From: Opitutus sp.
Lineage (GTDB): Bacteria; Verrucomicrobiota; Verrucomicrobiia; Opitutales; Opitutaceae
Direction of reading: 5' to 3'
Assembly: GCA_024707325.1 (NCBI GenBank)
Contig: JANPZY010000001.1
Coordinates: 1,364,001-1,428,000, forward strand
Length of the DNA stretch: 64,000 nt
Of the stretch, positions 1 to 8,674 are shown piece after piece. Both the position numbers and the translations under genes were made by a program. Positions within the stretch are counted from its first letter, which is position 1, and every line of letters begins with the position of its first letter. The notes beneath the pieces were generated by a model, which saw only the letters and a program-made list of their open reading frames with translations, had not been told where the DNA came from and did no database searches.

Positions 1-266
1 ACACCCTGCGCGGTGGGGTTGGCGGTGAAGCTGTCGCTGCGACGAAAGAGGCTGAAACCCGGCACGCTGCGGAGCGCTTGATCGAGCGTGAGCGTGGGAG
101 CGGCGCGCAGGGCGTCGCCCGGCAGCGTGACGAGCGCGAACGGCACGTTTTGCGCGGGCTGCGGGGCGCGCGAAGCGGTCACGGCGATCGGATCGAGCGT
201 GACGGTGCGGGCCGATAGCGGCGCGGCGGCGGCGAGGGCGAGGAGGGCGGAGAGAGTGGAGCGCAC
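1..266 (-). CDS. TonB-dependent receptor, N-terminal fragment
   Basis: Start of an outer-membrane TonB-dependent receptor; the gene runs leftwards off the window, so only 88 codons are visible. From a GTG at 264-266 it reads a signal peptide (residues 1 to about 19, LSALLALAAAAPLSA), a TonB-box-like stretch LDPIAVTASR (24-33) and the beginning of a plug domain (ALRSVPGFSLFRR). Such receptors import siderophores, cobalamin, glycans or peptides, and the substrate cannot be read from this fragment. It is divergent from the gene at 502. I looked for a cobalamin riboswitch in the 235-bp leader and saw no convincing conserved boxes. Confidence 0.75.
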   Translation of the reverse strand, partial: MRSTLSALLALAAAAPLSARTVTLDPIAVTASRAPQPAQNVPFALVTLPGDALRAAPTLTLDQALRSVPGFSLFRRSDSFTANPTAQG

Positions 267-501
267 AGGCAGAAAAAGTCGGGCGCGGGAAAGCGCTCAG
301 GTGGTGCAATTGGTTGCGAATCTGTGACAAGGCAAGGTTCCCGCGGGAGGTGCGCGGTCGCTGATTTGTCGGGCGGATGCCGGTCGCAGACGCGCGAGCG
401 CGGGGAAGGTTGCGCGCCGGATGCGGCGTCGCGGGCTTACGCCCAGGCAGAAAATTGTGCTGGCGCGGGGGACGCGATGCGGGAAGCGTGACGAATCATT
501 T

Positions 502-2229
502 ATGCCGAATTGGGAGTATAAAGCCATCAGCAGCGGCAAGGGCGGGTTCGCGTCGCCGGCGTTGCTGGAAAAGTTTCTCAACGACCTCGGCCGCGAGGAA
601 TGGGAAATCATCGAGTTTCGCACGTTGCCCGACAATCCTCTCGCTTTCACCGGTCTTGCGCGTCGTTCGACGCAGCGGGATTGGACGCTCGAGGATGCCG
701 CGGCCGCTGCCGCCAAAGCCGAGGCCGAGAAGCTTCGCGCGGAGTTTGAGGCGAAGTTCAAGGCTGCGAGCAGCAATGCTCCGACTGGACCCGTCGAAGA
801 CGCCGCCGCGACTTTCCTCGACGAAAAAGCCGCGCCGGAGGACGGCTTCCGCAAGCCGATCGACACCTCGCGCGACTCCGATCCGGATGCGCCGGAGACG
901 GACGACGAGGAAAAGGACGAGTGGGACAAACTCGCCGAAGAGGACGAGTTGCCGACGTTCTTCGAGGCGCTGAAGCCGCACATGCGCCGCAATCAACGCG
1001 GCCCGGGCATGTCGGTGGGCGTCGATTACCTCGCGAAGAAGTGGGGTCTCGACGAAAGCGACATCAAGGGCGCGCTCGTCGAGTGCGGCCTGCAGATCCC
1101 GGCCGACGAAAACGCCAAGCCCGTCCATGTGGAATACGACGGCGACCTTTTCTGGGTGAACATCAACCGCCGCGGCGAGATGTGGATCAACACTCGCGAG
1201 AAGCCGCGTCCGGTTTTCCGTGTCGTGCAGGCGAACAAGGTCGCCTCCGAAACGATCGAGGAAACCAAGCCCGAGCACCAGGAGCAGAAAACGGAGGCCG
1301 TTCGCCACCAGAAAAAGCAGCAAAACGCGCGTCAGCCAGAAGCGCCCGCGCCGAGCGGCGACAAAGCCGATGCCCCAGCGCAGCCGGCGGCCGACACGCC
1401 CGCGGAGCCGTTGCCCAACGGTCCGGAGATTTTGACCAAGATCCGCCCGCACATGCGCCGCAATCGTCGCGGCCCCGGCGGCTCCGGCAGCCTCTCGTTC
1501 CTCAGCCGCGCGCTGAAGTGCAGCGAAGCGGATCTGCTCGCCCGCTTTTCCGAGCTCGGCCTGATCGTCGCGGAAAACGACAAACCGGTGAACGTCGAAA
1601 TCGGCGGCCAGGTTTGGTGGCTCAACAAAGATTCACGCGGCGGCGTCTGGATCAACGGTCGCGACAAACGCGACGGAGAGACGATCGCGCCTGCGGCTGC
1701 GACGGAAACGCCGGCGGCTCCGGTCACGACCGAGTCCGCACCGGCTCCCGAGTCGGGCCAGGCCGAGATCCCGGCCGTGGCGGACACGACCGCAGACGCT
1801 GCGCGGAAGGAAGCCGCTCCGGCCGAAACGGCTTCGAGCGAAGCTGCGCCGGCCGATCCCAACTCGCCGCTCACGGCGGTTCGGCTGTTGTTGAAAGAGA
1901 CGAAGACTGGTGGCGTCGCCGCGAAGCTCGACCGCCTCGCCGAAGAACTCGGCAAATCGGCGGACGAGTTGCTCGGTGTGCTCACGGCGGCGGGCTTGAA
2001 AGTGCCTGAGAAGGCGCGCGAGAAGCCGGTGTTCGTGCCGCACGGTTCGGAAATTCTCTGGCTCAACAAAAACGCGAAGGGCGAACTCTGGCTCAACGCG
2101 AAGGAGTCGAAGTTTGCCGAAAGCGGCGAAGACGGGGGCGCGCGGAAATCGCGTCGTCCGCGTCGCAGCAAGAAAGGGGACGCTGCTGCGGCGGAGTCCC
2201 CGGCTGAGCCTGCTCCTGCGAGCGAGTAA
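502..2229 (+). CDS. DUF4177-like protein with three copies of an RPHMRRN module
   Basis: A 575-residue protein of unknown function. Residues 1-60 (MPNWEYKAIS, then GREEWEIIEFR) resemble the small DUF4177 fold. After an acidic and Ala/Glu-rich linker come three copies of a module of about 80 residues, at roughly 150-234, 307-388 and 455-536. Each has a helical N-terminal half (KPHMRRNQRGPG / RPHMRRNRRGPG, degenerate in copy 3) and a C-terminal part ending W-x-N-x-x-x-x-G-x-x-W-[IL]-N (WVNINRRGEMWIN, WWLNKDSRGGVWING, LWLNKNAKGELWLN). Pro/Ala/Glu linkers separate the copies and the tail is basic (RKSRRPRRSKKG). No signal peptide is seen, so it is probably cytoplasmic; the tail and winged-helix-like modules could bind nucleic acid, but that is a guess. 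The ATG at 502 is chosen because the DUF4177-like motif starts right there. Confidence 0.85.
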   Translation: MPNWEYKAISSGKGGFASPALLEKFLNDLGREEWEIIEFRTLPDNPLAFTGLARRSTQRDWTLEDAAAAAAKAEAEKLRAEFEAKFKAASSNAPTGPVEDAAATFLDEKAAPEDGFRKPIDTSRDSDPDAPETDDEEKDEWDKLAEEDELPTFFEALKPHMRRNQRGPGMSVGVDYLAKKWGLDESDIKGALVECGLQIPADENAKPVHVEYDGDLFWVNINRRGEMWINTREKPRPVFRVVQANKVASETIEETKPEHQEQKTEAVRHQKKQQNARQPEAPAPSGDKADAPAQPAADTPAEPLPNGPEILTKIRPHMRRNRRGPGGSGSLSFLSRALKCSEADLLARFSELGLIVAENDKPVNVEIGGQVWWLNKDSRGGVWINGRDKRDGETIAPAAATETPAAPVTTESAPAPESGQAEIPAVADTTADAARKEAAPAETASSEAAPADPNSPLTAVRLLLKETKTGGVAAKLDRLAEELGKSADELLGVLTAAGLKVPEKAREKPVFVPHGSEILWLNKNAKGELWLNAKESKFAESGEDGGARKSRRPRRSKKGDAAAAESPAEPAPASE

Positions 2230-2242
2230 GTCTGATGCTAGC

Positions 2243-2280
2243 GGCCCGCGGGACGACGCTTGCGTGTCGCGGGCCAATTA
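2243..2280 (+). terminator. Candidate terminator hairpin
   Basis: An 8-bp perfect stem, GGCCCGCG (2243-2250) with CGCGGGCC (2268-2275), has a 17-nt loop and is followed by AATTATTAG. It lies 13 bp after the stop at 2229. An open frame from ATG 2235 would run through the hairpin, which argues for the GTG at 2298 as start of the next gene. The tail is only moderately T-rich. Confidence 0.5.
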
Positions 2281-2297
2281 TTAGCGTCTCGCCCACT

Positions 2298-4010
2298 GTG
2301 CGTCGCCTCCAGCCGATTCACGTGTGGGTTTTCCGCCTGGCGGCGTGGGCTGCCATCTGGATCGCTGCGCATGCCCAAGCCGCCGCGGCGGTGCCGCCGA
2401 CGCTGGAATTTTCCGCCGCTGAGCGCGAATGGCTCGCCCGGCATCCGGTGATTCGCGTGGGCTTCGATCCCGCGTGGCCGCCGTTCAGCGTCGTTACAGC
2501 GGATGGGAAGTGCTCGGGTATCGACGGCGATCTGCTCGCACGCATCAGCCAACAACTCGGCGTGCGCTTCGAGTTCGTGACGCGGTCGAACTGGACCGAA
2601 ACCTACGAAGCCGCGCGGCGGGGCGAGATCGATGTGCTGGCGGGCACCTCGATCACCATCGAGCGGGCGCGGGAGTTCGAGTTTACCGAGCCGTATCTGA
2701 GTTTCCCGATCATCATCGTCACGCGAAACGACGAGCCGATCCTGTGGTCGGTCCTCGATCTCGTCGGCCGCCGGCTGGCGGGCGTGCGCGACTACGTGGC
2801 CACGCTCGAGATGGCGCGGAAATATCCCGAGATCGAAGTCGTCCCGACCGACAGCGTCGCGCAGGCGATGGAGTTTGTTTCCCGCGGCAGAGCCGACGCG
2901 TTCATCACCAATCTGCCCAACGCGAGCTTCATCGCGAAGACCCGCGGCTTCACGAATCTCAAGATTGCGGGCGTGATGCCCGAGCGGTTCGACCTGCGCT
3001 ATGCGGTGCGGGCCGACTGGCCGGAGTTTGCCGGGATTCTTGATCGCGCGGTCGCGAGTCTGACTGAGGCGGACCGGCAGGCGCTGGTGCATCCGTGGAT
3101 CCGCGTCGATTACGAGAAGGTTATCCGTTGGGACATCGTATGGCGGACGGCGCTGGTGGCGTTTTGTGTCGTGGGTCTCGTGCTCGGCGCCGTGCTCTAC
3201 CACAACCGCCGGCTCGCGCGGGAACTCGTCGAACGCATCCGGCTCCAGCGCGAGATCAAGGAGGCGCACGACGAATCCGTGCGCTTGCATGAAGAGAAGA
3301 CAGAGCTGCTCCAGATGGCCGCGCACGATCTGCGCGGTCCGCTCACGGGCATGCAACTTGTGGTCGATTCGAGTCTGCGGCTCAACGCCGTGCCTCATCC
3401 CGAAGCGCTGAAGTTGATTGAGAAACAGATTCGTCAGATGACGGCCCTCCTGAACGACCTGCTCGACGTCGAGGCGCTCGAGAGCGGCCGCCGGGAGTTG
3501 CGGCTCGAGATCCTCGACGCGCGCCAGATCGTGCGCTCGGCCGTGAACGGGCTGGTCGCGGTGGCCGAAAACAAGGAGATCCGCCTCGACGCGAGCGGGG
3601 TTGCGCTGACCGTGCCGCCCGTGCGGGCCGATGCCACGGCGTTCCGGCAGATCGCTGACAATCTCATCTCCAATGCGATCAAGTTTTCCCCGCGCAGCTC
3701 CGTCATCGAGATCTCGCTCGAGCATCGCGGCGACTTCGTGCGGCTCGAAGTGGGCGATCAGGGCCCTGGAGTGCCGCCGGCGGAGACAGAACGCATCTTT
3801 GGGAAATACGCGCGCGGCTCGGCGCGTCCGACCGCGGGCGAAAAATCGACGGGCCTCGGTCTCTCGATCGTGCGCCAGCTCGCCTCAGGGCTCAACGGCC
3901 GCGTGTGGTGCGAGAATCGTTCGAAGGGCGGAGCGGTTTTCATTTTCCTCATCCCCGCGGCGCCGGGTGCTTCCGCGGCAGAGCCGACCCCAACATCAGG
4001 CGACACCTGA
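2298..4010 (+). CDS. Sensor histidine kinase with periplasmic solute-binding (SBP_bac_3) domain
   Basis: Membrane sensor kinase of about 570 residues. From GTG 2298 it has a signal sequence (VWVFRLAAWAAIWIAAHA), a bacterial extracellular solute-binding family 3 domain (about 45-265; HPVIRVGFDPAWPPFSVV, TSITIERAREFEFTEPYL), one membrane helix (about 281-302), a HisKA domain with the phosphate-accepting His in QMAAHDLRGP (about 343), and an ATPase domain with N box DNLISNAIKFS, GDQGPGVPP and STGLGLSIV. Architecture is of the EvgS/BvgS sensory type without receiver or Hpt domains, so it should signal to a separate regulator that is not seen nearby. The ligand is probably a small polar molecule such as an amino acid. 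ATG 2235 is an alternative start but overlaps the hairpin at 2243-2275. Confidence 0.88.
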   Translation: MRRLQPIHVWVFRLAAWAAIWIAAHAQAAAAVPPTLEFSAAEREWLARHPVIRVGFDPAWPPFSVVTADGKCSGIDGDLLARISQQLGVRFEFVTRSNWTETYEAARRGEIDVLAGTSITIERAREFEFTEPYLSFPIIIVTRNDEPILWSVLDLVGRRLAGVRDYVATLEMARKYPEIEVVPTDSVAQAMEFVSRGRADAFITNLPNASFIAKTRGFTNLKIAGVMPERFDLRYAVRADWPEFAGILDRAVASLTEADRQALVHPWIRVDYEKVIRWDIVWRTALVAFCVVGLVLGAVLYHNRRLARELVERIRLQREIKEAHDESVRLHEEKTELLQMAAHDLRGPLTGMQLVVDSSLRLNAVPHPEALKLIEKQIRQMTALLNDLLDVEALESGRRELRLEILDARQIVRSAVNGLVAVAENKEIRLDASGVALTVPPVRADATAFRQIADNLISNAIKFSPRSSVIEISLEHRGDFVRLEVGDQGPGVPPAETERIFGKYARGSARPTAGEKSTGLGLSIVRQLASGLNGRVWCENRSKGGAVFIFLIPAAPGASAAEPTPTSGDT

Positions 4011-4081
4011 CCGCCTGCCCGATGCAGGACGGTTGCGAATGAGCCCGACGTATGCTGTGTAGGCGTTGCGCCCACCCTGCC

Positions 4082-5194
4082 ATGTCACGCGTGCATCTCA
4101 CGAGCCGCCGTCGTTTCATCGGTCAATTGTCGACCGCGGCCACGGCCGTCGCACTCGCGCCCGCGCTTCGTGCGTCGAAATCCGTTTCGCGTGCGAGCGG
4201 TGAGCGACCGCTCGGCGTGGCGTTGCTCGGTCTCGGCAGCTACTCGACCTATCAACTGGGGCCCGCGCTCCGCGAAACGAAGTGGTGCCGTTTGACCGCC
4301 GTGATCACCGGCACGCCGGCGAAAGGTCGCCGCTGGCTCAAGGAGCACGATCTGCCGCCAGGCAGCGCCTACAACTACGACACGATGGAGCGCATCGCGG
4401 ATAACCCGGAGATCGACATCGTGTATGTCGTCACGCCGCCGGGCACGCATCGCGACTTCGTGCTGCGCGCTGCGCGCGCCCACAAACATGTGATCTGCGA
4501 GAAGCCGATGGCGCCGTCCGTGCAGGAGTGCGACGAGATGATCGCCGCGTGTCGTGCGGCCGGCCGAAAACTCGGAATCGGTTACCGTCTCGAATATGAT
4601 CCCTTTCACGTCGAGATGGAGCGCTTCGTGCGCGATCCGAAGTTTGGCCGGCTCCAACGCATGAGCGGTGCGCACGCGTTTCGCATCGGCGGTCGCTCGT
4701 GGCGCGTGGACAAGAGCCTCGCCGGCGGCGGACCGCTGCCGGATGTAGGGATTTATGTGATACAGGCCGCGTGTCGCGCGGCGGGTGACATCGCGCCGAT
4801 CGCGGTCACCGCGCAGGAGGGAAAGAAGGAACGCCCGGAGCTTTTCAGCGACGTCGAGGAGTCGATGCGCTGGACGATGGAGTTCCCCGGCGGCGTGGTC
4901 TGCGAAGGCTTCACGAGCTACAATGCCGACGGCAACCGCTTCCGCGCCGAGAGCGCGAAGGAGTGGGTGGAGCTCTCGCCGGCATTTTCCTACAGCGGAC
5001 TGCGCGGACGCTCCAGTCGCGGCGAGATCGAGTTTGCGCCGTTCAATCAGCAGGCGGCCCAGATGGATGACTTTGCGCGCTGCATTCTGGAGAATCGCGA
5101 GACGCCCGTGCCCGGCGAGATGGGCCGACGCGACATCGCGATCATGGAGGCGATCTATCGCGCCGCCGCGACGGGCGAGCGCGTGACGTTGTGA
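4082..5194 (+). CDS. Tat-exported Gfo/Idh/MocA family oxidoreductase
   Basis: NAD(P)-dependent oxidoreductase of about 370 residues. The N-terminus carries a twin-arginine motif (TSRRRFIGQLS) and an alanine-rich hydrophobic stretch, so it should be exported folded through Tat. The Rossmann domain follows (LGVALLGLGSYSTYQLG), then DIVYVVTPPGTHRDFV and the catalytic-region EKPMAPSVQECDEMI, then IGYRLEYDPFHVEM as in glucose-fructose oxidoreductases, and a C-terminal sheet domain. Exported members often act on sugars or glycans; the substrate is not predictable here. ATG 4082 is preferred over an in-frame ATG at 4052 because it places the twin arginines about 8 residues from the start. It stands alone, followed after 205 bp by an MFS gene. 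Confidence 0.88.
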   Translation: MSRVHLTSRRRFIGQLSTAATAVALAPALRASKSVSRASGERPLGVALLGLGSYSTYQLGPALRETKWCRLTAVITGTPAKGRRWLKEHDLPPGSAYNYDTMERIADNPEIDIVYVVTPPGTHRDFVLRAARAHKHVICEKPMAPSVQECDEMIAACRAAGRKLGIGYRLEYDPFHVEMERFVRDPKFGRLQRMSGAHAFRIGGRSWRVDKSLAGGGPLPDVGIYVIQAACRAAGDIAPIAVTAQEGKKERPELFSDVEESMRWTMEFPGGVVCEGFTSYNADGNRFRAESAKEWVELSPAFSYSGLRGRSSRGEIEFAPFNQQAAQMDDFARCILENRETPVPGEMGRRDIAIMEAIYRAAATGERVTL

Positions 5195-5240
5195 GCGGGT
5201 TTGTTTGGTCGCGTCTTCAACACGCGTTTGTTTTCGCGCG

Positions 5241-5270
5241 GCGGCGCACCACGCGCTCCGGGTGCGCCGC
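5241..5270. other. Strong stem-loop without T tract
   Basis: A perfect 10-bp stem, GCGGCGCACC with GGTGCGCCGC around a 10-nt loop, in the gap between the oxidoreductase and the MFS gene. No U-run follows on either strand, so termination is uncertain; it may be a structured 3' end or a REP-like unit. Confidence 0.5.
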
Positions 5271-5399
5271 GTCGTGTGAGACCGTGCGCGAGCGGAGTTT
5301 GCGCTTTCCCCGGGGCAATTTTCACCTTTTCTGAACCCGTTTCAGTTCCCCTGCGTCGTTCAAGCACGACGATCAACCCTGCCCCCCAGTATCCCCTAA

Positions 5400-6614
5400 A
5401 TGAGCCACGTAAACGCTTCGAAACTGTTCCTGGCCAGCTGTCTTGCGCTGATTGTGACGGCGATGACTTTCGCCATCCGCGCCGGCGTGCTGACCGAGCT
5501 GAGTCAAAACTTCGGCCTGACCGACACCCAGCTCGGGTGGGTCAATTCCATGGCCTTCCTCGGATTCCCCGTCGCCATGATGGTCGGCGGCCTGCTCTAC
5601 AACTACCTCGGCGCACGCACGCTTTTGTTCATCGCGTTCGTCGGCCACGTGCTCGGTCTCGTGCTCACGATCACGGCCGGCGGCTTCTGGGGCCTGATCA
5701 TTTCCACCTTCTGCATCGGTTTTGCGAACGGCTCGGTGGAAGCGGCCTGTAATCCGCTCATTGCCGACATGTATCCGACCAACCAGACGACGATGCTCAG
5801 CCGCTTCCACACGTGGTTCCCCGGCGGCATCGTGATCGGCGCGCTCGTGTCGCAGTTCATGACCTCGGCCGGTCTCGGCTGGCAGCTTCAGATTGCGGTG
5901 ATGCTGATCCCGACGGCGCTCTACGGCTTCCTCATCTTCACGACGGCGTTCCCGAAGTCGGAAAACATCGAGACCTCCACCGGCACGAATATCAAGAGCC
6001 TCTTCGCGCCGCTGTATCTGTTCATGATCTTCTGCATGACGCTGACGGCTACGACCGAACTCGGCACGCAGCAGTGGGTCGGCCGCATTCTCAGCGAAAC
6101 CGGCGCGCACCCGATGGTGCTCCTCGCGCTCTCGACTGGTCTCATGGCGATCGGTCGCCACTTCGCCGGTCCGATGGTGCACAAGCTCCACGCGGTGGGC
6201 GTGCTGTTGGTGTCCGCGATTCTTTCGGCCCTCGGTCTCTATCTGTTGAGCACCGCCACGGGCGGCATGGTGTATGTGGCCGTCATCGTGTTTGCGATCG
6301 GCGTGTGCTACTTCTGGCCGTGCATGATCGGCTTCGTGAGCGAATACATCCCGAAGACCGGTGCGCTCGGCATGTCGCTCATGGGCGGCGCGGGCATGTT
6401 TGCCGTGTCGATCTGGAATCCGGTCATCGGTGGTTGGATCGATTCCAATCGCGCCAAGGCCGCGGAGACGCTCACCGATCCCGCCGCGATCGAGCTCACC
6501 GCCGGCCAGGCCACGCTCACGAACATGCTCACGTTCCCCCTCGTGCTGATCGTGGCGTTCGGCCTGCTGTTCGCGCTGCGCGGCAAGCTCCAGAAGGGCG
6601 CGCACACGCACTGA
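5400..6614 (+). CDS. MFS transporter
   Basis: Inner-membrane major facilitator transporter of 404 residues with about 12 hydrophobic helices. The loop between helices 2 and 3 carries the short form of the family motif (GGLLYNYLGARTLL), and helix 4-5 has RFHTWFPGGIVIGALVS. It resembles sugar or nucleoside-type proton symporters, but the substrate cannot be named. The ATG at 5400 is the first codon of the hydrophobic N-terminus (SKLFLASCLALIVTAMTF). It is preceded by a 205-bp gap with a stem-loop and closed by a strong terminator at 6647-6682, so it is probably monocistronic. Confidence 0.85.
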   Translation: MSHVNASKLFLASCLALIVTAMTFAIRAGVLTELSQNFGLTDTQLGWVNSMAFLGFPVAMMVGGLLYNYLGARTLLFIAFVGHVLGLVLTITAGGFWGLIISTFCIGFANGSVEAACNPLIADMYPTNQTTMLSRFHTWFPGGIVIGALVSQFMTSAGLGWQLQIAVMLIPTALYGFLIFTTAFPKSENIETSTGTNIKSLFAPLYLFMIFCMTLTATTELGTQQWVGRILSETGAHPMVLLALSTGLMAIGRHFAGPMVHKLHAVGVLLVSAILSALGLYLLSTATGGMVYVAVIVFAIGVCYFWPCMIGFVSEYIPKTGALGMSLMGGAGMFAVSIWNPVIGGWIDSNRAKAAETLTDPAAIELTAGQATLTNMLTFPLVLIVAFGLLFALRGKLQKGAHTH

Positions 6615-6646
6615 TTCGTTCGCGCTGGATTCGCGTTTCTCTTCAC

Positions 6647-6682
6647 GCACCGCGGTTCGCGCCGCGGTGCGTTTGTTTTTGT
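6647..6682 (+). terminator. Rho-independent terminator after the MFS gene
   Basis: GCACCGCGG (6647-6655), loop TTCGCG, CCGCGGTGC (6662-6670), then GTTTGTTTTTGT. A perfect 9-bp GC-rich stem with a T-rich tail. Confidence 0.9.
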
Positions 6683-6751
6683 CTGTCGGGGAAAAGCGCA
6701 CGCTTCGCACCGTAGAACTGGATCGCGAACGGGCAGTCTACGGGCAGCGTT

Positions 6752-7204
6752 ATGAAGACGCTTACCTTTACCCCCTCGGCCCTGCCGTGCAATTGGCGCG
6801 GCAACGTCATGGCCCTCACCTTCGCGGGAGCATTGGGCCTGTTCGCCGGTTGTGCGTCCGGTCCTGAATCGCATGTCGTTTCCGCTCCGCCGCCGGCCAC
6901 TCCCGCCGCCCAGCAAGCCAGCGCTCCCGTCGTTGTCACTCAACCCGCCAACGGCACCGCTGCGCCCGCCACGAATACCATCGTCGTCACGCAATCTCCG
7001 CCTGCCGCTCATCAGGAAGTCGTCACCGCGCGACCGTCCTCCGATCACGTGTGGGTCGGCGGCTACTGGACATGGCGCACCGATCGCTACGAATGGACGC
7101 CCGGTCGTTGGGTGATTCCGCCGCGCAGTGGCGCCGTGTGGATCCCGCCGCGCTGGGCGCCCGAGGGCAACGGCTACCGTTTCTACGAAGGTTATTGGGA
7201 TTGA
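6752..7204 (+). CDS. Lipoprotein with WxxGxW repeats
   Basis: A 150-residue lipoprotein. The lipobox is LFAGC (Cys about 34) after a hydrophobic stretch MALTFAGALG; a Pro/Ala/Thr/Val-rich linker follows, and the C-terminal 60 residues carry the repeated aromatic/Gly pattern WVGGYWTWRTDRYEWTPGRW and WIPPRWAPEG, matching the WxxGxW (two-copy) family. The biochemical role of this family is unknown; members sit in the envelope. ATG 6752 is used because it supplies a charged start (MKTL); ATG 6809 would leave an uncharged n-region. It is flanked on both sides by rho-independent terminators and is therefore a one-gene unit. Confidence 0.8.
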   Translation: MKTLTFTPSALPCNWRGNVMALTFAGALGLFAGCASGPESHVVSAPPPATPAAQQASAPVVVTQPANGTAAPATNTIVVTQSPPAAHQEVVTARPSSDHVWVGGYWTWRTDRYEWTPGRWVIPPRSGAVWIPPRWAPEGNGYRFYEGYWD

Positions 7205-7230
7205 AGCTTGGGCTTCAGTCCTGATTCGAA

Positions 7231-7264
7231 GCGGCGCGGCGGCTCGCGCCGCTTTTTCTTTTTC
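7231..7264 (+). terminator. Rho-independent terminator after the WxxGxW lipoprotein
   Basis: GCGGCGCG (7231-7238), loop GCGGCT, CGCGCCGC (7245-7252), then TTTTTCTTTTTTCC. Perfect 8-bp stem and a long T tract. Confidence 0.92.
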
Positions 7265-7399
7265 CGACGTATCGGAAATTTCCCGACACCCTATCGGCTC
7301 GGACCTGAAGGGGTCGACAGCACGCGACAGAGGCCACGATGAGCGGCCGCACGACGGTGCCGCGGCGATCCATTTTGACAACGGCGCTGTCGATTGCGC

Positions 7400-7948
7400 G
7401 TGCCCCGTTTTTGCCCCAGAGGCTGGTGTTTACCTTCGCTCGTCCTGCTGCTTGCGCTGGCAGGAGGCGGTTGCAACACCGTGTCGACGACAGCGGCCAC
7501 CGACCGCACGGGGAAACCGATCACCACCACCGGCCGCGTGCTCTCACGCGAGGCGGTGCGCGAAAACGTTCCCGGTGTGATCATGGGCGATCGCGCCTAC
7601 GCCGAGGTAAACAGCGCGTGGCTGCGCGAGTGGTATGGCACGTTTCGCTCCGAGCTTTTCCGCCTCGGCATCGTGAAGTGGGACGATCGCTTCGACTGCA
7701 ATCGCTTCGCCGACGTTTACGCCGGCATGGCCCAAGCCTGGTTTTTCCGCGAAACGTTTCACTCCAACATCCAGGCGCAGGCGCTCGCCCTCGGACCGTT
7801 TTGGTATCAACGCGCCGACGGTTCCGGCGGGCACGCGGTCATTCAAGTTCTCACGGAACGCGGTCGCGTGTTCATCGATCCACAAACAGGACGCGAAGTG
7901 GAGCTCAGCGTGCACGAGCGCATGAGCGCGTTTCTGCAATACTTCTGA
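7400..7948 (+). CDS. Lipoprotein with a candidate Cys-His-Asp catalytic triad
   Basis: A 182-residue lipoprotein of no family I recognise. Signal and lipobox LALAGGGC place the lipid Cys at about 25. The mature part contains FDCNRFAD (Cys about 100), GGHAVIQV (His about 145) and VFIDPQTG (Asp about 160). The order Cys, His, Asp with a strand-like segment after the Cys helix is that of papain/transglutaminase-like folds, so a cell-envelope thiol peptidase or transglutaminase-like enzyme is possible; this is inference from motif order only. GTG 7400 is used, and TTG 7394 is two codons upstream. Both neighbours are on the same strand, but the 189-bp and 66-bp gaps do not suggest a tight operon. 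Confidence 0.7.
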   Translation: MPRFCPRGWCLPSLVLLLALAGGGCNTVSTTAATDRTGKPITTTGRVLSREAVRENVPGVIMGDRAYAEVNSAWLREWYGTFRSELFRLGIVKWDDRFDCNRFADVYAGMAQAWFFRETFHSNIQAQALALGPFWYQRADGSGGHAVIQVLTERGRVFIDPQTGREVELSVHERMSAFLQYF

Positions 7949-8014
7949 AACACGTTCGCGAACCGCGTCGAAACGCGTTGAGCGCGCGCGACGGATCGGT
8001 CATGCACGCGGGCG

Positions 8015-8674
8015 ATGCTCGCGATCACTGATCTGGCCAAATCTTTCGTCGCACCCGACGGTCGCCGCACCGAGATCCTCCGCATCCCGCAGTTCGGACT
8101 TGCGGCCGGAGCTCAAGTCGCGCTGCGCGGGGCGAGCGGCTCGGGCAAGACGACGTTTCTTCATCTCATCGCCGGTATCCTGACACCGGATACAGGCCGC
8201 ATCGTGGTCGACGGGGTCGAGGTCACCGCGTTGCGCGAGTCGCAGCGGGATCGGCTGCGGGCCGACAAGATCGGCTACATTTTCCAGACCTTCAATCTGC
8301 TGCAGGGCTTCACCGCGCTGGAAAACGTCCGGCTCGGCCACGCCTTTGGCCCGCACGCCGATCGCGACCATGCGCGCCACCTGCTCGAGCGCGTGGGGCT
8401 CGGCTCGAAGCTGCATCATTTTCCGCGGCAGCTTTCCACCGGACAACAGCAGCGCGTCGCCGTGGCCCGCGCGCTCGCGAGTCGCCCGAAACTCGTGCTG
8501 GCCGACGAGCCGACCGGCAATCTCGACCGTCAGCACGCGATGGAGGCGCTCACGCTCATCCGCAGCGTCTGCGCCGAAAACAAAGCCGCGCTCCTGCTGG
8601 TGAGTCACGACGAGAGCGTGCTCGAGCGATTCGAAGACCGTCGCGAATTCTCGGAAATCAACCGCCTGCCATGA
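8015..8674 (+). CDS. ABC transporter ATP-binding protein, LolD/MacB type
   Basis: Cytoplasmic ATPase of 219 residues with all ABC motifs: Walker [12 protein letters not shown]-loop FQTFNLLQ, signature [14 protein letters not shown], Walker [13 protein letters not shown] and the switch His in LLVSHDE. Length and sequence are those of the LolD/MacB/FtsE group that drives mechanotransmission rather than channel transport. It overlaps the permease gene that follows by 4 bp (ATGA), so the two are translationally coupled and form one complex, likely acting on lipoproteins or another envelope substrate. Confidence 0.92.
   Translation: MLAITDLAKSFVAPDGRRTEILRIPQFGLAAGAQVALRGASGSGKTTFLHLIAGILTPDTGRIVVDGVEVTALRESQRDRLRADKIGYIFQTFNLLQGFTALENVRLGHAFGPHADRDHARHLLERVGLGSKLHHFPRQLSTGQQQRVAVARALASRPKLVLADEPTGNLDRQHAMEALTLIRSVCAENKAALLLVSHDESVLERFEDRREFSEINRLP

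Noticed and set aside
267..501. Cobalamin riboswitch upstream of the left-end TonB receptor
   Set aside because: I searched the minus-strand leader for the conserved B12-box segments and found only loose matches.
421..501. N-terminal extension of the DUF4177-like protein from ATG 421
   Set aside because: The added 27 residues are basic and unstructured, and the domain begins exactly at ATG 502.
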